NCBI GenBank assembly: GCA_009767595.1
Contig: VSDK01009485.1
Coordinates: 36,805 to 100,804 of the forward strand
DNA length: 64,000 nt
Direction of reading: 5' to 3'
Source: Symbiodinium kawagutii
Lineage: Eukaryota; Sar; Dinophyceae; Suessiales; Symbiodiniaceae
Both the position numbers and the translations under genes were made by a program. The stretch's first letter is position 1. Every line of letters begins with the position of its first letter. Below, in pieces: positions 60,977-64,000 of this stretch. Below the pieces are notes generated by a model. That model searched no databases, was not told the origin of the DNA, and saw only the letters and a list, made by a program, of their open reading frames with translations.

Positions 60977-61096
60977 GATGGAGAAAGCAACATTCCAGGG
61001 AGAGCCCACACAGAATATTCTGGCAATGAAAGTGACCAATGACGCGGACATCCAGGCAGTCCATGCCCCGATCTTGTTGTTGGCGCTTCTCATGTA
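60977..61096 (+). CDS. Possible exon, frame uncertain
   Basis: After ttgcag one frame reads DGESNIPGRAHTEYSGNESD and another MEKATFQGEPTQNILAMKVT. The second is longer and ends just before the microsatellite. Confidence 0.3.
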
Positions 61097-61122
61097 GTTG
61101 TTGTTGTCGTTGCTGTCGTTGA

Positions 61123-61164
<42 letters not shown>

Positions 61165-61240
61165 CGTTGTCGTTGTCGTTGTTGTCGTCGTCGTTGTTGT
61201 TGTTGTCGTTGTTGTGGCTGTTGTTGTTGCTTGTTGCTGC
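61097..61240. repeat. (GTT)n trinucleotide microsatellite
   Basis: About 140 bp of gtt/gtc repeats. The poly-Thr frame on the - strand is an artefact. Confidence 0.95.
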
Positions 61241-61254
61241 TTCTGCTGTTCCCC

Positions 61255-61350
61255 CAAATCCTTGACCAGCTTCAGATTGCCTGCGACACAGGCTGGCATC
61301 GAAGACATCGATAACGCAGCGGCCACAATCAGATCCTGGAAGAGCCGTCT
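61255..61350 (+). CDS. Exon, GIEDIDNAAATIRSWKSR
   Basis: Frame LTSFRLPATQAGIEDIDNAA then ATIRSWKSRL, a helix of mixed charge. Precedes the terminal exon. Confidence 0.45.
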
Positions 61351-61385
61351 CTCGACCCCAGTTTCTGGCATGACGACTTTAGGAG

Positions 61386-61612
61386 AGAGAGAGAGATATA
61401 TATATATATATAGATTTATGTTGTTACTTTTAGAGAGATATATTTATATGTATGCATCAAAATTTTTATATGTATACCTGCCCCGATTAGATATATATAT
61501 ATATATAGTAGTCATCTATTATGTACATCTATTGATGTATTTATCAAATATGTATATATATATAAATTAAATATATATCTTATATATGTATATATGTGTG
61601 TGTGCGTGTGTG
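61386..61612. repeat. (GA)n/(AT)n/(GT)n microsatellite cluster
   Basis: agagagagagagatatatatatat followed by further (AT)n runs at about 61490-61510 and 61550-61600 and a (GT)n run. Intronic. Confidence 0.9.
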
Positions 61613-61645
61613 CCCCCATGTGCTTTAAACAGATTTCGGTAAGGT

Positions 61646-61801
61646 ATGAAGAAAAAGCAGCGCGATGAGGAAAAGAAACAACAAGAGAATGCCAAGAAGA
61701 GAAAGCTTGAGGAGGAGGATGACCAATGGATGAATGATGATGCGGCTGATGCCCCATGGGATGACGACGTCTGGGGTGCTGAGGAGGAATGGGATGCCTA
61801 G
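61646..61801 (+). CDS. Terminal exon, acidic Trp-rich end
   Basis: Frame MKKKQRDEEKKQQENAKKRK, LEEEDDQWMNDDAADAPWDD and DVWGAEEEWDA, then TAG at 61799-61801. A basic coiled-coil-like segment followed by an acidic tail with regularly placed Trp resembles the D/W-rich segment of 50134-50260. The clear stop makes it the last exon of this gene. Confidence 0.65.
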   Translation: MKKKQRDEEKKQQENAKKRKLEEEDDQWMNDDAADAPWDDDVWGAEEEWDA

Positions 61802-62230
61802 ACCTGCTGATAGAACGTCTATGCACACGGCAGTTGACAACGCGAACTTTTGCAACCCTGGCACGTGTTTTACTTCAACATGTATATGGCAGGGTTGCTG
61901 TTTTGTCTCACATATTTGGGGGGGCATTGCAACAGGACCCTGTGAGAACATGGGGTGTCCTGTGAGCAATAGTGTTAACATGGATCTTTACATGCGAGCG
62001 AGCGGTGCAAAAAAACACAACCGATTGCTTGCACTTGGCTTTCTGGAATGGTGCCACCCCCATACCATTAAAAAAGGAATTCTCCATTAGCTCAATTGTG
62101 TACCACCTACCACTGCCCGCAAAAGGGGGTTACCGACCTTGGGGTTGTAGCTTCTGCGGAACTAATGCGTAACCAAGTATAATTCATCACCATCCTTTCT
62201 GATTATGAGGGTTTATGATTCAGCCCTTGG
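61802..62230. other. Intergenic stretch or 3' UTR
   Basis: No supported frame. Spacing suggests head-to-tail arrangement with the exons that follow. Confidence 0.4.
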
Positions 62231-62231
62231 A

Positions 62232-62317
62232 GGCTGGCCATTGCTGGGCAGCAAGAAACCCTGGATGAGCTGATGGCCGAGTTCTTCCAAAAGATGTCGC
62301 AGGGGAAGGTGCCTTGA
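62232..62317 (+). CDS. Exon of second gene or short terminal exon
   Basis: Frame LAIAGQQETLDELMAEFFQK then MSQGKVP and TGA. Helical. Because it ends in a stop, its relation to the exons after it is unclear. Confidence 0.35.
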
Positions 62318-62841
62318 TCAATCATAGAGGGGGATCAATGTGGATCAAGCGCTGCCCCTATATAGCCCAAACAATCCCTGTAGCGCATGCCTGGGGAGTT
62401 AACAGTTTTACCGCAGTTGCCCCGCTTGAAAGTGAGGCAAGCGTCCTGGACATCAAATCTTTGGTGTCCAGAATCTGCCGGCTGGATCATTCCTCGGTGC
62501 CGCAGCTTGTTTGCAAGGAGCCAGGGAAAGTGACTTGACCAAAGCGGACAGTGCATTGACAGTCTTCATAGTGAAGCAATATCTATACACACATCCAAAA
62601 AATAACAAAGGATTGTAAAAAGAGACATCTCAATTTAGAACAGCTGGCGCAAACATTGCGGGAATTCCATGGATACCTGAACGAACCCCATCATATCCTA
62701 TCATACATCTATGTACTACCCACGCTATTTTGAAATATGGGTAAATGACAGAAAACATGTGGCTCGATTTGGCATATTCAATCCAATCATATGCGGTGCG
62801 TCAGTTTTGTTCCAACATGTCCAGCCCATTTGTCTTCTCTC

Positions 62842-62985
62842 AGGAAAGATATCTTGGAACTGCACGAGCGGTTCGAGTGTGGAGGCGGATGGGGTCTAGA
62901 AAGGACCTTAAACCAGTGGGTGATCAGGCAGCCCTGGCGGCAGTGTATGCCCTTGGACTTCTTCAAGTTTCTCAACTACTATAGT
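62842..62985 (+). CDS. Exon, frame uncertain
   Basis: Acceptor ttctctcag. One frame reads ERYLGTARAVRVWRRMGSRK then GDQAALAAVYALGLLQ, another KDILELHERFECGGGWGLER. The first has the more domain-like ending. Confidence 0.4.
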
Positions 62986-63283
62986 TACTATAGTTTTTGT
63001 CCTTTCAACATAAAAACCCCAAAGTTGTATTAAAGATACGTCCAGTATCCATTTAATTGTTGGGGTATCCACCATATGGCATGTTCATGCTATTTGGATG
63101 GCATGACTTACACGTTTTTGACCCTCTAACTTGTCGGTTCATGTTTCATTCCTGATAGCTCAGGTTTGCTGTGCCAGTGCCTCTGGCTGACTTGGAAAAT
63201 TTCTTGTTTTACCCACCCCCTGGTCTCTGATTCTGTTGATTTGCAGGGGCAATTTGACTTGATCTCCTGACACCTCTGCCCAG

Positions 63284-63456
63284 GCACAGCTGACGGAGCA
63301 ACAGCGTTTGCTTGGAGGTGATCCGATGTGTGATCAGTGGATCATGTGCCCACATGACATCCTAGCGTCTCTATACCAATTCCCTGAGCTCTATCATCCA
63401 CTCGTGACGGGGGAGCCACACCGGATCGACCAGTTCTGGTCTCAAAACCAAGATCT
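63284..63456 (+). CDS. Exon, CPHDILASLYQFPELYHP segment
   Basis: Acceptor ctgcccag, then AQLTEQQRLLGGDPMCDQWI, CPHDILASLYQFPELYHPLV and HRIDQFWSQNQDL. From memory, a PHEhhxxLYxxPxhFHPhhxGxPxRhxxFW pattern occurs in multi-copy dinoflagellate proteins. Unverified. Globular composition. Confidence 0.55.
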
Positions 63457-63609
63457 TAAGGAAAATCTGGGAATGACAGAAATTGTCTTTTGGTTTTCCA
63501 TTGAGTCCTTTCTTTTTTCCCCAATCGTTGGGTGATATTATTGGGTGTTACCCATTTGGGGGTTACAACATGACTGGTGAGATACGGGTTTGTTTTTCTT
63601 CTTGCTCAG

Positions 63610-63835
63610 GAATCATCGAGATGTATCCCGCTACGTATTTACGGGGACGGTGCAGACGCACAACAGCACTTTGAAATTTTCACTGTGTTACCCATCTTGG
63701 GGGTTAGCGGCTCAACGCTTGATTCGCGACTTCTTTGCAGTGTCAGAAACACGCAACGAACCATGGTTGAAGCCCGCAACACAATCTTGCGAATCCTAGC
63801 GTGGTCTTTCGAAGCGCTTCGAAACTTGATGATAT
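63610..63835 (+). CDS. Exon with RIYGDGAD motif, gene runs off the window
   Basis: Acceptor ttgctcag, then CIPLRIYGDGADAQQHFEIF, TVLPILGVSGSTLDSRLLCS and VRNTQRTMVEARNTILRILA. The strand-GDGAD turn and following Ser/Thr-rich strand look like the start of a nuclease- or transposase-type catalytic core, as the first Asp of such cores often lies in a (h)hGDG/D turn. No second or third acidic residue can be seen before the window ends. The frame stays open to 63978, but the rest is hydrophobic and may be intron. Confidence 0.55.
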
Positions 63836-64000
63836 TTTCAATTTTTTGTTACCCCTTTGTTAAAGCTTTGTTGTTTGGCTGGCCCTTCATCAAGATTACT
63901 GTTATCTTTCCCATTCTGAAATCGATCCATCCACTGACATGTTGGCCTTTGAAAGCCTGTGTTCAAAACACCTTGTGAGGCCTCGGCGTCCATCCTGAGC

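Noticed and set aside
61090-61371. Poly-Thr protein on the - strand
   Set aside because: Translation of the (GTT)n microsatellite.
1-64000. tRNA, rRNA or spliced-leader gene
   Set aside because: No cloverleaf-like set of A- and B-box words, no rRNA core words and no spliced-leader word (ccattttggctcaag) were found by reading both strands; a covariance-model scan could still find a diverged tRNA.

Overview
The window looks like nuclear DNA of a dinoflagellate, most likely a Symbiodiniaceae alga. The reasons are: intronless genes with a ubiquitin-like N-terminus and short RCC1-type repeats; very small exon-like, GC-rich islands in long, simple, AT-rich introns built from degenerate 'ggttaatgatgg' or 'ccatcatcaacc' words; split PAS/LOV exons with an NCRFLN motif; decayed LINEs of the endonuclease-RT-RNase H type; and a Lys-rich, multi-exon protein family that I associate with dinoflagellates from memory. 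No rRNA, tRNA, CRISPR, operon or prokaryotic signal was seen. Exon limits are approximate because dinoflagellate introns use GT, GC and GA donors.

Layout. 1-5.66 kb: 105-bp tandem repeats followed by a decayed + strand LINE (endonuclease, RT, zinc knuckle, RNase H, tail). 5.7-8.2 kb: mixed noncoding DNA with three exon-like islands. 8.4-10.5 kb: a second LINE on the - strand, with most of its RT core missing. 10.6-22.05 kb: a chain of + strand exon-like islands in simple-repeat introns, from an ATG-containing island at 10627 to an island with a fine polypyrimidine tract and a stop at 22051. 22.3-43.3 kb: exon-like islands mostly on the - strand. The best of these are 40630-40720, 37315-37420 and 36705-36776, which match successive parts of a PAS/LOV domain. 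This gene would converge on the + strand chain near 22.2 kb. Three intronless RCC1-repeat genes (27.24-28.51, 29.98-31.32, 41.29-42.63 kb, all -) lie inside this stretch. The first two are a tandem duplication that includes their flanks. 44-48.9 kb: noncoding DNA, repeats and a small Ty1/copia-like fossil. 48.98-61.80 kb: a multi-exon + strand gene with a Lys/Arg-rich start, three motifs resembling cytosine-C5 methyltransferase motifs I, IV and VI on separate exons, a 38-residue K/E repeat exon and an acidic Trp-rich end. 62.2-64 kb: further exons, probably of a second related gene that runs off the window.

At least four families of about 100-bp elements with terminal inverted repeats (called A-D here) and two other short repeats (E, F) are scattered through the introns. 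Nested insertions and one filled/empty site pair show that several are mobile. Their target duplications (4 bp for A and B, TA for D) can be read directly.
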